From: Trichoderma breve
Taxonomy: Eukaryota; Ascomycota; Sordariomycetes; Hypocreales; Hypocreaceae
Direction: 5' to 3'
Length of the DNA: 64,000 nucleotides
Assembly (NCBI RefSeq): GCF_028502605.1
Contig: NC_079234.1
Span: 1,426,001 to 1,490,000 of the forward strand
A program made the translations under genes and the position numbers. Of the stretch, positions 53,704 through 64,000 are shown in pieces; position 1 is the stretch's first letter, and each line of letters begins with the position of its first letter. Under the pieces are notes generated by a model. That model was given only the letters and a program-made list of their open reading frames with translations. It was not told where the DNA came from and did no database searches.

Positions 53704-55676
53704 TTCTCTCCAAGATCAACAAATCAACGTGCAGCTGATAATAATTTGTCAGTGCCCCGAGCAACAGGTTCGTGAAGAGCCGGCTGATGTACGTAAGCCA
53801 TCTCTGACCCGCGAAATGGTTTATAGCCAACAGAGTTCAGCAGCATGCGAACGAGGAGATACGGCCGACGGAGCATATCATGGTTGAATACATCCAGAGG
53901 AGATTGTATAAGGTGGTGGATGCTTAGGCCTACCTTTTCCGAGACTGTCGTATCTAGTGACATCAGCCGTGCATCGGGAGCGTTTTCAGCAGAATCTTCT
54001 TCGTTTGTGGTAGGGTGGCAAGTTATTTTGCTTGTTGTGGTTATGATCGCATTGGCTATCACTTTTATCTCAAGAAACTCTGTGCCACCATTATTCGCCC
54101 GGTTAATTTGGTTGACACAAGATCGACAATGGGAAGTAAAGTCGCCAAGTCGCCTAAAGATGACACAGTCCAGCTCAGCGTTGACAGCGCAGGTTGCTCA
54201 GTGATTAGCGGTAATGGATGTGATGGGCGTAGAAATATTCTCCGACACAGTTATCGTCTTATCAGAATGGCGATTAACCCATCTATCTTAGCTAATTGAT
54301 GGCTGTTGGAAAGTCCACATTGCATGAGTTACCTCTCGAGATTCCGATTGAAGTTACATACCTACATATAGACAGTGGTATGTTCTTTCTATTGTATAGC
54401 TGGGTTGCGATAGCTTTCGCCTGTTTTATTTCCATATACGGGAGATAAGCTAGGTGATGTCACGAGAATAACATCAGATTTCAGTTACAGCACGGCACAG
54501 CAGTGCTTCATTTGTAATGATTTACGGGCCAACTGATAGCGGGAAGGGAGACGCCCGACATACAAGAGGAGGCTTACCAATGCAAGCGAATGAAGTTTCC
54601 TTATTTCCGTCACGTCTCAGTGATTATGCATCTATGGCTTTGCAATTGCAAATGAAATCTCTACGCCCTTGGAACTGATGAGTCTTCACGGCGTTCACTT
54701 GCATATTTGATTCGGCGATAGACACAGAACTCCAAGCATGACGTTGGAGCTAGCTCCAAATGGCAATTTCTGTATAGCTTTTTTCCCGCATGTGGAAAAT
54801 GAAGACTAGCCTGGAACGGCAACATGATTGAAGCCTCCTCTTCCACATCAAGTATCGCGTTGCTTTTGAGCTCGATATCTTCTCAACCACAGCATCATTT
54901 CGAACGTCCGTAGGCAATACTTTACCAGAAACAATGAGAGTGGTAAGGATTCTACGGATTTTGGACATCAGTCTTGATTAGAAAGAAAAGCATTGCGTCC
55001 TAGAATTAATTCCAATGACATTATTAATCATCATCAAGACAGATCTAGCATTATTGTACCACGGTGATGAAGTTGTATCGGCGATTGGGTTGTATTATGG
55101 ACGAGAAACCAATGGAATTGGATCAATTAAATTAAAATTAAGAAAAAAAAAAAAGGGCTGGAGCAGCAGTTTGACAGCTGAAGCCTCGATCGATTGAATC
55201 TCATCACAATGGAAAGGGTGGCCTGGGGGAGCATTGGGCGCGGGTCCCAAACATCTTCCGTGGCAAGATCAGAGCTCTTCATTCGACAAGGCTTAATTGC
55301 CGAGAGGCTCTAGAACAAGCTAGCGGCTTGTAGAGCTTATTTCTAAACGCCCTCTTGATATGTCAAGATATCTAGACCCCTGCTTAGCAGATCTCGGTAC
55401 TGCTTGTGAGTCTACCAGATTGGCATGTTTGTCATCCGAAGATTCCGTTCGAAATGTCTTTATTCTGCTTACATTTAGACCGAAAAAAATTGCAATTGAT
55501 ATTAAACTTTTCGATATAAAGTCAGCCTTTTGTCCTCGGTCAAGATGATACTACAACTTCAGCTTCAGCATCTTTACTCCGCCTCACAGCATTGATCCTC
55601 ATCGCAAGAACATTCTCAGGGCTTACTACAGTTTACTACATACCAATTGAGAAATTGAATATAGAGTCACGGCAAT
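53704..55676. other. intergenic, upstream of MFS transporter
   Basis: About 2 kb with no supportable gene. TATA-like GATATAAAG at about 55514-55522, some 155 bp before the MFS ATG, and a short A12 run near 55142-55154. Confidence 0.4.
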
Positions 55677-57458
55677 ATGTACGAAACCTTTCGAGAATCG
55701 GCGCTTGGCCAAGCCATTCGCTTTGTTTCCAGAAACAAGTTGCTGCAGTATCCAGAAGAACGACCAGATTTCGTGCTCCCACCAGAGTACCTAGCATTGC
55801 TGTCTAACAGCGAGAAACAACACGAGGCAACATCAGACCGATCACATCTCAACCAACGCTCTGGTAGCCCTGATCCAGCATCAGATTCCTCCCAAACTGC
55901 CGATGAAGATGGCGAGGATCTGAGTAGGGAGCGGACGGTGGGGAGTATCCAGAGGGGTCCATACATGGAACATGGAAGATACGATCCTGAACAGCAAATC
56001 GAGCTGAAAAAGACCAAAAGCGAACCAATTGTGCCACAAAAGACGAATGACGGCGTCATTCTGGTAGACTGGTATACGACTGATGACCCAGCAAACCCTC
56101 ACAACTGGTCATCATTCAAGAGGAGCTACATTGTCTTTGTCATCTGCTTATATACATGGGTCACCTACGTGGCAGGTTCTGTCTTTGCCTTTTCTGAACC
56201 AGGCATTGTTGAACATTTCGGTGTTAGTGTAGAGGCATCTGAGCTTGGACTTGCTCTATACGTCTTGGCCTATGGTGTAGGACCACTCATCTTTGGCCCT
56301 CTCACCGAGATTCCAGTCATCGGCAGAAATCCTGTCTACTATCTCACATTCCTTGTCTTTTTTGCCCTGTCATTCCCAGCAGCGACAATCAACAGCTTTG
56401 GCGGCCTCTTGGCGGTACGGTTTTTTGCTGGATTTTTTGGCAGCGTTGGTATTGCCATTGGTGGTGCTTCAATCCAAGATGTCTTCACACTCATCTATTT
56501 CCCCTATGGCCTTGGTTGGTGGGTATTGTCATTTTGGGCAGGCCCTGCTATTGGACCAACCTTCGCTGGATTTGCAGCAATGGAAAAGGGATGGAGGTGG
56601 CCGCTCTGGGAAGTTGTCTGGATTTGCGCTGTCATGGCCATATTTTTGCTTGCGCTGACCCCCGAGACGTCTGCGCCCAACATCCTTCTCAGGCGTGCCA
56701 AGCGACTTCGAAAGCTCACTGGCGATGCTCGGCTCCAATCCCAAAGCGAGATTGACCAAAGGCACCTGTCGGGATCTGCCGTTCTCATTGCTGCGCTGAT
56801 AAGGCCATTCGAAATTACCATCAAGGACCCCTCAATTTTCTTCGTCAATTTGTACACGGCTTTGACTTATGCAATCTACTTCACTTTCTTTGAAGTATTC
56901 CCTCTAGTGTTTCCACCTTTTTACGGCTTCAACCTTGGCCAGACTGGCCTTGCGTTTCTTGCCTGTGAGGTTGGCTCAATTTTGGCCCTCATTCTATACT
57001 TTGCCTATCTTCATTTTTACATGATTCCAGACAATATCAAGAATGGATTCCGAGAGCAGGAGCATCGTTTGCTTCCCGCCATTTTCGGTTCCGTTGTTCT
57101 TCCAATCGGGCTGTTCATATTCGCCTGGACTGCAAGAGCCAGTATTCACTGGATTGTCCCGTTGATTGGCGTGACCATTTTTGTTTTGGGCCAATACATG
57201 GTTATTCAGGGTCTCTTCATGTATGTGCCGGTTTCATACCCGCAGTACGCAGCCTCGATTTTTACAGGCAATGATCTGATCAGATCCGCTGTTGCTACTG
57301 GATGTATTCTTGCAGCCAGGCCAATGTTTATCAATCTTGGTGTGCACAAGGGTGTTACAGTCCTTGCTGGACTGAGCATAATGGGTATAATTGGAACATT
57401 ACTCATGTACAAATATGGCAAGACTCTTCGTGCCAAGTCTAAGTTTGCACAAGCTTAG
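55677..57458 (+). CDS. MFS transporter, DHA1 drug/polyamine-type
   Basis: Intronless 593-aa plasma-membrane proton antiporter candidate. About 115 residues of acidic cytosolic N-terminus precede the DHA1 entry motif DWYTTDDPANPHNWSSFKRS. Twelve hydrophobic spans follow, with loop motif A-like FGPLTEIPVIGRNPVYY after TM2-3, FFGSVGIAIGGASIQDVF in TM4, WVLSFWAGPAIGPTFAGF in TM5 (motif C position), and TM7-12 after the charged central loop (LLRRAKRLRKLTGDARLQSQ). Most like the fungal multidrug/polyamine DHA1 branch (FLR1/CaMDR1 and TPO-type); substrate not deducible. No biosynthetic cluster is next to it. Confidence 0.88.
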   Translation: MYETFRESALGQAIRFVSRNKLLQYPEERPDFVLPPEYLALLSNSEKQHEATSDRSHLNQRSGSPDPASDSSQTADEDGEDLSRERTVGSIQRGPYMEHGRYDPEQQIELKKTKSEPIVPQKTNDGVILVDWYTTDDPANPHNWSSFKRSYIVFVICLYTWVTYVAGSVFAFSEPGIVEHFGVSVEASELGLALYVLAYGVGPLIFGPLTEIPVIGRNPVYYLTFLVFFALSFPAATINSFGGLLAVRFFAGFFGSVGIAIGGASIQDVFTLIYFPYGLGWWVLSFWAGPAIGPTFAGFAAMEKGWRWPLWEVVWICAVMAIFLLALTPETSAPNILLRRAKRLRKLTGDARLQSQSEIDQRHLSGSAVLIAALIRPFEITIKDPSIFFVNLYTALTYAIYFTFFEVFPLVFPPFYGFNLGQTGLAFLACEVGSILALILYFAYLHFYMIPDNIKNGFREQEHRLLPAIFGSVVLPIGLFIFAWTARASIHWIVPLIGVTIFVLGQYMVIQGLFMYVPVSYPQYAASIFTGNDLIRSAVATGCILAARPMFINLGVHKGVTVLAGLSIMGIIGTLLMYKYGKTLRAKSKFAQA

Positions 57459-60400
57459 ATAACTGGAATCTTAAGGAATCGCGCGACTCACTATTTAGTT
57501 CCGCAGTGCTGTGTCGCTGTTCCTTACGCGGCTTCTTTGCGGTATTGAACATTGTTTGCTTGTTGGATAAGACTGGATGATGGCTAATTAATGAGATCTA
57601 CGGTGTCGCAAACATTGATTGAAGATGTTTATAAATTGTTTTATGCTTTTATGATATGACGGGTGTGCATAGGTTCAAAATAAAGTATAGGATGTAATAG
57701 AATAATCTCATAACATTGTCACTTATTGTTCATTGAACTGCATGTATAACGCGCAGATCGTAAGCCGTCGAACTAACCCAACAGGCCAAGGTGTGGAACT
57801 AATGCATTGAGTAGAGGTATTGATTACTTACCCTACACGAGAACAATTTTGATGCAGAATTGTTCAACCACATTCTTCAAGATCAAGTTTATGAAATTAT
57901 TTCTTTTTCTACTCAAACTTGATTTTACGCAGGACTGAATGTGGTATAATACCACCAGTTCAAGAAAGCCTCAGGACAGACACATACAGACTCGCTCACT
58001 AATTTTCTTTGACACTATGAGAGAGATTATGAATATAATTGGGTTAACTGAATCGTTTTCTCTTGATTGTCTCATATGATTAGACTTATAACTATTGATA
58101 AATATACTGAACGAGCTCTATGCACGAGCGAATACCAAATACATTCTTTCCGAATTCGCCTGAAAGCTTGAAAGAGATGAACACTTGCAAAACGGCCTTG
58201 CATATTTCAATATGATTTCTCTATGTCACGGAGTTTCGAAATCTCAGACTGGCTGGCTGAAATCTTAAAATCTCATCTCTCCGAACAATAAGCCGGATGT
58301 TTATCTGTTTGTATACTTCTGATGGAGCTCTTGTGCCGCTTATGCTTACATTAAAGCAATATTTGGACATACAACGAGATAATTACATCATCAATTCAAC
58401 AATGTCTTCGTTCGGAATAGATTTGGTGCCCTTGGGTTTTTACAAAGAGTTGTTATATCCGGCTCCACCATCAAGAACGTCATCGAGTGGAGGTGACAGG
58501 TTAATGGCATCAAAATGCAGCAGAAGACAAAGCAGGTCAAAAACCGCGAGAACAAATTTGTGGTCCTACCAAATACAATTGGCAGAAACGCACAAGGTGG
58601 AACGGCCATTTTGCGGTCCGAGATCAAATCACCAAGCTCTTTGAGGATCTGGCAAACATCAAACCGGTGAAGGCTTTGCTCTACCAGAAACTAATGGCAA
58701 ATCCAAAAGCGCCCCAAAACTTACAGACGATGCGAGCCACACGATGACACGCCGGGGCGACAATTTTCTTGTTCCAAACGGGCCTTGGTCTGATGCTGCC
58801 ATTGTGCTCTGATGACGAGAAGGGGATAAGTCCCACCACCACCAATATGAACACGAAGGATTCCAAGGTGGAACAACCAAGTGGTATGATGTCAGTCAGG
58901 ATGGTGCATATACCCGCATTGAGCAGGACTATGTAAACCTAAGCAGCGAGTACGGACCAGAACTTTTCTGACGGCTGAGATGAACGGACGGTGGTGCGCC
59001 GGAAGCCGGAATAGCCGGCCCAAGCAGGTGAGGTGATATATTCGCCCTGGCAGACAGGGACAGTGGATTCGGATTCCTAGCGCAAATTCTGAATGCCCGT
59101 TGAATCTTCTTGGCATAGCTTTTTCTTGATTCTTTGTTGGTGCCTAGCTTTACATGGGTTCTCGATCAACTGAGACCTGCAGGTATCGCGTCTACTTTGT
59201 TGATTTAGTTCCTGGATCATAACTCATATATTGTATTAAAGAAGAAATAACCCCTGGATTGTGACAGAAGTATCTTTGATGGGCCAAAGTATCTACGGAG
59301 AGATGCAGTAGTCTAAGGCACCATCGTCACCTTGTTAGGTAAAACAGAGGTAGGCTCATCGGCTGACCAAAACTTTGCCAAACCCAAAATGCGTACCAAG
59401 AAGCTAGAGCCAATAACAAAATGGAGCTCTCTGACACAACGTGTATGACAGCTTTCGACTGCTCGTGGATGAGAGAGCATGATTCTCAGGTCAAGACGCC
59501 TCACGGGCTGATCGGACTTGGCATTATCAAATGGTTATGCCATGATTGATCGACAGGAGGCTTCGGGCATCGTCCAGTCCTCTTCATGCTGTGGCCTAGA
59601 ACAGAGAGGATGCCAAAAAAAGCAACGAAAGACGGTCGGGAGCTCTGAAGGATCCCGGAAAATTTTGGCCCTCTAGCTTCTAGCAAAGTTTAGTAGGCTT
59701 GGCCATCTAAGTTTAGAAGACGGCCCCAGACACAAGGCCAATCGAGATCGAAGGGAGCTGTGCGATCCCTGTCGATTCGAGCCACGCTTTGAAGCCACAG
59801 CGCAGCAGACAGTGCAATCACCTTGGAGCAACTCATCCGGGAAACAACACAAGTAGGCCGATGTCATGATGGTGTGCTCGACAGTTGCGGCTGAACTTAG
59901 TAGTCCACCCCGGCTTCCCAGCAGTTCCAAGTTTCTTCCCCACAGCGGCACTTGGTGAGCCAAGACCAAGCCAAGATGGACCAAGGTTTTTATTTTTCCC
60001 TTTTTAGGTTATTAAGCATCACATGGACGGTTAAAGCAAACAATGACCACCCACAACAAAGCCCGTATAACAATGGCATTGCTGCGAGACATCGGTGTGT
60101 AACGCCCTGGGTGTGCCAATTTTCAGCCCGGCCATCAGGTTGCCATCGAACAGAGCCGGTTTTCCGTCTGTGATTCGGTGCCTGATTGAAAGTAGGAGGG
60201 GAATTAGCCCCCAATGGCTTGAGACACGGATGAATGGGTTGACCCGCACAGCTCGGGAATAGTTCACGTTTGGCTGCATATGCTGCAGTCCGTATTCTCA
60301 TCCACAGCTCGTATGATGTCCCGTGGAAATCGGGTGAAAGCTGACACAGTGCGTGCGATAGCCCGTATTCGCAGGTTGTCCCCGAATCACTGGATCACGG

Positions 60401-61988
60401 CAGATTTCAGCTTGGTATGACTGCATTTGTCTAAGTGATGCATGTCTTTGCTGGCCTAGGCTTCTCCAATCAGATAGGTTGGGGTATTTGGCTGCAGCAA
60501 TCCGAGGCCCCCTTGCGTTACTCGAGTTGCAGTAGTACACTGCATTTTGGAAGGATTCGCAGTGTCATGAAATGCACTGTGCAAGCTCTTTGTTGACTTT
60601 AACCACTCTAACCCCATGCATCCAAGGGAGCCAGCAACCTGAAGTCTAATTCCCCTCACTAGCAGTTCCGATCGTAATTCTGCGGCACCTTCGGAAGTCG
60701 GGCTCTCCACGCACAAGCTCAGGCAGCTCCACCGTCCCCTGGCTCGGCAAAAGGGGCCGCGGGGAAAGCAAGGTCAAGTTATTGGTCTTTGGGACCCTTC
60801 TGCCTCCGCATTCTTGCTGGCCATGTGTTTCTGTCAACCGTCAGGCATTGTTTAACCGAGCCAACAGAGTTGACGGAAAAAGACCGCTGTCAATGACGAA
60901 ACTGGTACAGTAACTGAACCGGTTTTAAACCGGTCTTAAAAGAAACAATGGCAATGAGAAGGAGGAAATCTGACTTGAGTCTCATACTACGGAGTAGACG
61001 CTGTCTCATAGTTTAGTAGCTAGCTCTATGCTCATCACTAGATGCCATGCTATGTAAGGGACACCTAACTGTTATTTTTGGAGAACTCTGCTCGGCTTCC
61101 GAGCTGATTTCCAGGGAGGCAACTTCACCTCATGGGATTTAGATGAGCTACCTCTGCTACCTGCAGCAACCACCCGGTTGCCACTCACCCTGTCTACGTC
61201 TAGCTCCGGCCTTGGTCCATCAGCCATCGAAGACCAGCCGCTGATCCGTTGAAATTCAATTGAGCCAAGATTCCCACCCCAACAACTCCTAGTTTAGTTG
61301 AACTGGGCTGGCTTAACCTCCCTTTCGCCCTATTTGGACCAGCTTCGGACCCGCTACTCGCTGAACTCAGACATAGGCGGTCCACCACCATCTCAACGCT
61401 TCGTGATGTATCATTTTATTATAGATGATATAAGTGGTATTTAAGGTCTACGATTTGTGTAAAGCCACGACAGAATGCAGGAGTAATCGAGGGAATAAGC
61501 CGTAAATTCTGCAGGGATGACAGTTCTTTGCCTTCCATTGTTTTTTCAATAGCCTTCGTAATAAGGTTAATAACCTCGTATTCCCTTGCATATGGGCGTT
61601 TTCAGCCGTCCAATGACGACAAAGAGAGGTCTCGTATTGCTCAGCGCTATACCGATACTATGTAATGACTCTAGTAAAAAGCTAAAGCCTTTGGCTGAGC
61701 GACGATCCGAATGGATGAGATGTACAGTGCTTGGCTGAATCTATTGATGCTGCTGAAATGCATGTTTCGTTATACAGGCTGTGAATGGCCGAGCTCCGTG
61801 ATCCTAATTTCCTCATCACCGTCCTTGGCCAGCTCATGGCTGATTGTGGCCGCTTGATCGAATATGGATGCGGCTGAGCCTTGGTCAGAGAGGAGTTCCA
61901 GCCCATCTTTCTCTTTCTGGTCGAGTTAGGCCGTATTACCTCTTTCTCTAGGAAGCTTCTCTCGTGTCTTGTAGAGTGAAGAGAGAGC
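57459..61988. other. gene-poor region of about 4.5 kb
   Basis: No frame on either strand shows a domain, a coherent spliced model or a consistent codon pattern. Scattered frames under 120 codons only. Apart from a short palindrome at 60918-60934 and the promoter at the right end I see nothing definite. Confidence 0.5.
60918..60934. repeat. 17-bp palindrome
   Basis: ACCGGTTTTAAACCGGT, arms of 8 bp around a one-base centre. It could be a protein-binding site or chance. Confidence 0.5.
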
Positions 61989-61996
61989 TATATAAA
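61989..61996 (+). promoter_or_regulatory. TATA box of QID74-like gene
   Basis: TATATAAA about 180 bp before the ATG at 62176, followed by a CT-rich stretch (ACTCTCTTTTCTCTTCTTAT at 62018-62037), the classic arrangement of strongly expressed filamentous-fungal genes. Confidence 0.6.
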
Positions 61997-62175
61997 CTCT
62001 CCATCTCGCCTAGATCATAACTCTCTTTTCTCTTCTTATCAACTCATCATCTGTCGACAATTCCCGAGGCCTAGACACTGATCCCTTCTCCTGGGTCATC
62101 AGTTGCCAACAGAGGCCGTCTCTTGTCAATCTTTTGTGAATACCATAGTCTGGCACATTTTGATAGTTGCCCATC

Positions 62176-64000
62176 ATGTTGCTTAAGCAGGTCCTTGTGG
62201 CCGCTCTGCTCTCTTTGAGCTCTGTCACGGCTTTCCCAAACCCGAACAACCTCCATGATGTGGAGGCTAGGGATGTCGAAGATAACCTCGTTACTCGTGG
62301 CGGTTACCACGACTGTGGCTCTTACGCCAGCTGGAACAACGGAAAGAACTGCTGTGTCTGCAAGGACAATGGCAAGAATTACGACTCCAAGACAAAGTCA
62401 TGCAGCTGTCCTAGTGGCTACACCTGGAATGGTCACCAGTGCGTCCACGACTGTGGCAAAGATGCTACTTGGCAGTATGGAAACTGTGTCTGCAACAAGA
62501 AAGGCGAAGTCTACAACCCCAAGACCAAGACCTGCAGCTGCCCACCAGGACAGTACTGGAATGGCAAGAACTGCCAGGTGGATTGCGGCAAAGACGCTTC
62601 ATATGACTGGAAGCAGAAGAAATGCGTTTGCAAGAAACATGGCGAAATCTACAACTCCAACTCCAAGACCTGCAGCTGCCCACCAGGACAGTACTGGAAT
62701 GGCAAGAACTGCCAGGTGGATTGCGGCAAAGACGCTTCATATGACTGGAAGCAGAAGAAATGCGTTTGCAAGAAACATGGCGAAATCTACAACTCCAACT
62801 CCAAGACTTGCAGCTGCCCCCCTGGCCAGGTTTGGAACGGCTACGCTTGCGTTGTTGACTGTGGCAAGGAAGCGCACTTTGACAATAAACAGAAGAAGTG
62901 TGTGTGCAACAACTACGGCGAAATCTACAACTCTGGCAGCAAAACTTGCAGTTGCCCTGGAGGACAATACTTCAACGGCAAGAAATGCGTTTGCCCGTAC
63001 GGTAAAGTCTGGAATGGTAAACAGTGTGTAGAAGACTGCGGCAAGGAAGCCCACTTCGACTACAACCAGAAGAAGTGCGTGTGCAACAAGAATGGCGAAA
63101 TTTATGACTCTTCCAAGAAGACTTGCAGCTGTCCCGATGGTCAATACTTCAACGGCAAGCAATGCGTCTGCCCATATGGTAAAGTTTGGAACGGCAAACA
63201 GTGTGTTCCCGATTGTGGCAAGGAAGCCCACTTCGACTATAACCAGAAGAAGTGTGTGTGCAACAACAAGGGCGAAGTCTATAACTCGGCCAAGAAGACC
63301 TGCAGTTGTCCTGATGGCCAATACTGGAACGGCAAGCAATGTGTTTGCCCGTACGGCCAAGTCTTCAACGGCAAGCAATGCGTTCCTGATTGCGGTAAAG
63401 AAGCCACCTTCGATTACAAACAGAGGAAGTGCGTTTGCAAGAACAAGGGAGAGATCTACGACTCCAAGACCAAGACTTGCAGTTGTCCCGATGGCCAGGT
63501 CTGGAATGGCAAGCAGTGCGTCTGCCCGTACGGCAAAGTCTGGAACGGCAAGCAGTGTGTAGAAGACTGTGGTAAGGACGCCCACTTCGATTACAACCAG
63601 AAGAAGTGTGTTTGCAACAAGAACGGAGAAATCTTCGATTCAAAGTCCAAGACTTGCAAATGCCCTGACGGTCAGTACTGGAATGGAAAGCAGTGTGCCT
63701 GTCCATACGGCCAGGTCTTCAACGGCAAGCAATGTGTCCCCGACTGCGGCAAAGACGCTACCTATGATTACAATCAGAAGAAGTGCGTTTGCAAGAACAA
63801 GGGAGAGGTCTTTGATTCAAAGACCAAGACCTGTAGCTGCCCTGACGGCCAGTACTGGAACGGAAAGCAATGCGTCTGTCCATACGGCAAGATTTTTGAC
63901 GGAAAGCAATGCGTAGAGGACTGCGGCAAAGATGCTCATTTTGATGACAAGCAGAAGAAGTGCGTGTGCAACAAGAACGGAGAGATCTACGACTCCAAGA
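62176..64000 (+). CDS. QID74-like cysteine-rich repeat cell-wall protein (partial)
   Basis: Open from ATG 62176 to the window end, at least 608 aa. Signal peptide MLLKQVLVAALLSLSSVTA, a short pro-like region (HDVEARDVEDNLVTRGG), then Cys-rich tandem repeats. The full later unit is 59 residues: DCGKEAHFDYNQKKCVCNKN, GEIYDSSKKTCSCPDGQYFN, GKQCVCPYGKVWNGKQCVP. Early units are 46 residues, lacking the last CPYG module. C-x-C pairs (CVC, CSC) recur at fixed spacing, and the chain is rich in Lys, Gly, Asn and Gln. This matches my memory of Trichoderma harzianum QID74, an induced cell-wall protein with 59-residue repeats likened to insect BR3 silk-like salivary protein and tied to surface adhesion. 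Presumed secreted, disulfide-linked in the wall. Confidence 0.8.
   Translation, partial: MLLKQVLVAALLSLSSVTAFPNPNNLHDVEARDVEDNLVTRGGYHDCGSYASWNNGKNCCVCKDNGKNYDSKTKSCSCPSGYTWNGHQCVHDCGKDATWQYGNCVCNKKGEVYNPKTKTCSCPPGQYWNGKNCQVDCGKDASYDWKQKKCVCKKHGEIYNSNSKTCSCPPGQYWNGKNCQVDCGKDASYDWKQKKCVCKKHGEIYNSNSKTCSCPPGQVWNGYACVVDCGKEAHFDNKQKKCVCNNYGEIYNSGSKTCSCPGGQYFNGKKCVCPYGKVWNGKQCVEDCGKEAHFDYNQKKCVCNKNGEIYDSSKKTCSCPDGQYFNGKQCVCPYGKVWNGKQCVPDCGKEAHFDYNQKKCVCNNKGEVYNSAKKTCSCPDGQYWNGKQCVCPYGQVFNGKQCVPDCGKEATFDYKQRKCVCKNKGEIYDSKTKTCSCPDGQVWNGKQCVCPYGKVWNGKQCVEDCGKDAHFDYNQKKCVCNKNGEIFDSKSKTCKCPDGQYWNGKQCACPYGQVFNGKQCVPDCGKDATYDYNQKKCVCKNKGEVFDSKTKTCSCPDGQYWNGKQCVCPYGKIFDGKQCVEDCGKDAHFDDKQKKCVCNKNGEIYDSK
62525..62800 (+). 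repeat. perfect 138-bp tandem duplication
   Basis: Copy 1 is 62525-62662 and copy 2 is 62663-62800; I see no difference between them, synonymous sites included. Each encodes one 46-residue unit with PPGQYWNGKNCQVDCGKDAS. The third unit diverges from 62806 on. Confidence 0.9.

Noticed and set aside
58297..58950. Possible degenerate gene after the MFS transporter
   Set aside because: Frames break repeatedly and none of the fragments resembles a family I know.
62255..63916. Long frames in other phases and on the minus strand inside the QID74-like repeats (for example 62737-63585 minus)
   Set aside because: A 138- or 177-bp period that is a multiple of three keeps all frames open together; only the Cys-rich frame has signal peptide, TATA and family pattern.
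1..64000. tRNA genes, CRISPR arrays, intact transposons
   Set aside because: I looked for B-box-like GGTTCGANNCC with a matching A box, for regular direct repeats with spacers, and for transposase or reverse-transcriptase motifs and found none; a covariance and HMM scan would be needed to be certain.

Overview
The window is nuclear DNA of a filamentous ascomycete, most likely a Hypocrealean Sordariomycete and quite possibly a Trichoderma. The grounds are short introns (about 50-100 nt, GTNNGT donors, CTAAC-like branch points), dispersed single-copy 5S rRNA genes, fungal-only families (Zn2Cys6 regulators, Clr5-ankyrin proteins, a HeLo-NACHT-ankyrin NLR), and a cysteine-rich cell-wall protein with 59-residue repeats that fits my memory of Trichoderma QID74. 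The genus is inference. Exon models were spliced by hand. Each model called intact keeps one reading frame from start to stop.

Layout: 0.1-12.4 kb is accessory. It holds an intact Zn2Cys6 regulator (10 exons), a secreted SGNH hydrolase with an FG-GAP/VCBS propeller (17 exons), a decayed Zn2Cys6-type regulator, an ORF broken by one TAG, and four 5S rRNA genes. 12.6-33.5 kb is a conserved housekeeping block: APC4 (anaphase-promoting complex), GTR2 (Rag GTPase of TORC1 signalling), PCF11 (mRNA 3'-end processing), a four-TM protein, a SERF-like protein, a conserved membrane protein, RUD3 (cis-Golgi golgin), NOP15 (60S ribosome biogenesis) and SMN (snRNP assembly). NOP15 and SMN are divergent across about 0.5 kb. 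35.4-36.4 kb carries a secreted cupredoxin-domain protein.

37-54 kb is a second accessory region. It has a 1518-residue HeLo-NACHT-ankyrin-ZZ NLR, flanked by TACTA-rich degenerate repeats in opposite orientation, then a 1072-residue Clr5-ankyrin protein, three more 5S genes, a pepsin-like aspartic protease, a START-like (SRPBCC) protein and a kinase-like remnant. 55.7-57.5 kb is an intronless MFS drug/polyamine-type transporter. 57.5-62.2 kb has no gene I can support. 62.2 kb to the end is the start of a QID74-like repeat protein that runs off the window.

The most notable signals are: the NLR with a C-terminal ZZ finger and an in-frame 21-bp minisatellite between effector and NACHT; seven 5S genes in three classes whose helix arms co-vary; the decayed regulator with a lost splice donor inside its zinc cluster; and a perfect 138-bp duplication in the cell-wall protein gene. 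No tRNA, CRISPR array or intact transposon was recognised.
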